From: Ciona intestinalis
Taxonomy: Eukaryota; Chordata; Ascidiacea; Phlebobranchia; Cionidae
DNA length: 64,000 nucleotides
Direction of reading: 5' to 3'
Assembly: GCF_000224145.3 (NCBI RefSeq)
Contig: NC_020169.2
Span: 4,546,957 to 4,610,956, forward strand
The notes below the pieces were generated by a model. The model saw only the letters and a program-made list of their open reading frames with translations. It ran no database searches and was not told the origin of the DNA. Shown piece after piece: positions 62,130 through 64,000 of the stretch. Numbering within the stretch: the stretch's first letter is position 1; every line of letters starts with the position of its first letter. Made by a program: the position numbers and the translations under genes.

Positions 62130-63430
62130 CAATCTGACAACCTTAAATTAGCGATAAAGGGCACTGCTTGTCTACGTTTACGTTGCAAAGGATTACAGAC
62201 CGACGAAAGAATGCAAAAGTAATTTTTTTCAGTCACGACGATCTAAAAAAGATTGGTAGGAGCTGGAAAAACAGGATGAAACCAGTTCGTGACCTCCTTT
62301 GCATAGCCATTCTGTAAATTGATACCAAAACAAGGCATAATAGCTTTCGTCTGCCGCAGCCAAACGTGATAATCTTACACCATTTTAAGAAGATCGCATC
62401 TCAACAATTGTGAAACTTGCAGCAATTGTGTGTATTTTGAGTCCGTATAATACACCAAGAAAATGATGTATATTATATACATGGTGTTCTGTTACAATAG
62501 GCTACATAAGCCGAACTTATACGCAGCAACCTTAAAAAATCTAATAGCGCAGCTAAGTCGGTATCAAAACCTAAATCTAAAACTAACTAAACCATGACAG
62601 ATTACTAAAGCTACCTTATGGCCTACTAATGTATTAAGTAGGCCATGAGCGGCCTCAGGGCTTTGGTTATTACATAGAAGTACCATGTTTTAATATTATA
62701 CGGAAAATTTCTATAAAATGGCGAAAAAGATTGTTTAATGCCCAGCGTGTTTAAGGTTCTTCGCTTATTGACATGCTACATTAAAAACCTGCCATTCGTA
62801 TAACGCATATGCCAAGTTCGATCTTTTCTGTGGGAATCAAAATTTACAGTAGCAACAAAGCTATGGTATCTTTCGTCGTTCGCATCAATTTATCTTCCCA
62901 AAACATCACAAAATCGTAATTCCCTTTCTATATCCCGAGGCCTGGTTTAAGTGGTTACGGAACCACGTTTCTATAAAACGCATGCACTTATAAACAAACA
63001 TAAAGCTTCTTGTCATTAGATTTGCGTGACGAATAGACCCTAGTTAGCAGATTTTACAAAAATTGTCCTAAGTGACAGCTTTTGTAGAAAGCATATTTCT
63101 GTATGTATAACAAAGTTACCCACTTTGCATGCAAGATAAGTATAAATATAGCTTGCAAAAATAAATTTCTATAGGTGTTTTATTCAGTAGCAGTGTTTAA
63201 AAATTGTATATTCCTCTTTATTTGGCGAAGTATTCAGCGTGCCAGAACTGCCCCGGGTAGAAATATTTGTCGCGTTTATAAATCAAAGTTTCGTTGAAGT
63301 CGTAGGTTATAAAGATATAGAAGTGTGTATTGCGCTGAATTAAAGCGCTATTTTATAAAACTATATTTATTTTTGTTCGCTAAACGAGGAATTAAGTATA
63401 CTGTTGATTACGTTATATTTTTAATTATAC

Positions 63431-63555
63431 ATAGTAGGGTGGGGGAAGATGGGACACCTTTTCATTCCATTTTTCGTCGCATTTTGTAGTAAACAAATCA
63501 GGATATTTGAATATTATGTGCTAAAGAAGTCCCATCTTTCCCCTCCCTCTACTAT
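63431..63555 (+). mobile_element. MITE-like element, internally deleted forward copy
   Basis: TAGTAGGGTGGGGGAAGATG to the terminus TCCCATCTTTCCCCTCC and CTACTA. Most of the interior between TAGTAAACAAA and TCAGGATATTTG is lost. Confidence 0.85.
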
Positions 63556-64000
63556 ATTTTGCCTTTTTTGCAAGGTGTATATAATGTAAAGTCGCAGAAA
63601 TAGTGCGAAACCTATATTGTTTTGATTTAGTGCAATATCAAGACGGTGAGAAATGGTCACGCATTTAACACATTAGTTGTGTATGCGCTTTACCCATAGC
63701 GTGTTTAATGTTTGTCATATAGCCATTATTCATTTCCGTTTGTAGTTAATATTATAATGACTTTTCCATACTCAGCGCTATAAAGAAAACACAGACGATT
63801 CAAAATGTACAGTTTAAACGCAGCCGTTAGGTACAACCGAACTCCCTGTTTAAAACTGTTATGCAGCTATAATGTTTTACATAAGGTAAAAAGCGATTAG
63901 CCGTTATGGATTATATTCGCTGTATCTTGTTGCTTACATTATATAACCTGTGTTATGGCCACGTAAGACTAACGTACCCACCGGCAAGGCAATATGAATT

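Larger units (their letters stand above)
61266..64000. other. Non-coding 3' part of the window
   Basis: About 2.7 kb with no supportable gene on either strand. It holds MITE copies at 61673 and 63431, a short tandem repeat at 61849, and a cluster of octamer motifs near 62.0-62.1 kb. Confidence 0.5.

Overview
The window is an AT-rich, intron-dense metazoan segment. Compact genes, short introns, the proteins encoded and a high density of one short terminal-inverted-repeat element suggest an ascidian tunicate of the Ciona type. The species is an inference. A run of 50 N at 49637-49686 and some local frame breaks show that this is draft sequence.

Layout. Positions 2377-6229 (+) carry a mitochondrial-type creatine kinase whose transit-peptide exon was not found. 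Positions 7937-20275 (-) carry a nearly full-length 29-exon TTC37/SKI3 gene, the TPR scaffold of the cytoplasmic SKI RNA-decay complex. Positions 20954-23066 (-) hold two tandem copies of a small secreted-protein gene whose fold may be H-type-lectin-like; one copy is frame-disrupted. Positions 25065-28176 (-) hold a six-exon class A GPCR with melatonin-receptor-like motifs, behind a dense cluster of CRE half-sites. Positions 28180-36310 are mostly non-coding, but four short in-phase exon candidates at 32276-35601 may start an unrecognised N-myristoylated protein. Positions 36311-52617 (+) hold a 20-exon transmembrane semaphorin, probably class 6, with a long Gln/Asn/Pro-rich tail. Positions 53979-59295 (+) hold a 14-exon (counted by splice junctions) mitochondrial Na+/Ca2+ exchanger (NCLX/SLC8B1) that appears to contain two U12-type introns, one AT-AC and one GT-AG. 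Positions 60484-61265 (-) hold a two-exon gene for a small basic protein I do not recognise. The rest, to 64000, is non-coding with octamer motifs.

At least 18 copies or fragments of one roughly 130-210 bp MITE-like element lie in introns and intergenic DNA in both orientations, densest at 35-42 kb. A few tRNA-derived relics and local tandem duplications are also present. I saw no rRNA, intact tRNA, CRISPR array or recognisable retroviral or other virus-like element.

The genes do not form a pathway. Two of them, creatine kinase and NCLX, are mitochondrial; two, the GPCR and the semaphorin, are neural-type cell-surface proteins. The strongest observations are the pair of U12-type introns in NCLX, the substitution of the conserved active-site tryptophan in the creatine kinase, the phase-consistent candidate exons at 32.3-35.6 kb, and arithmetic evidence for a single surplus base in the semaphorin domain.
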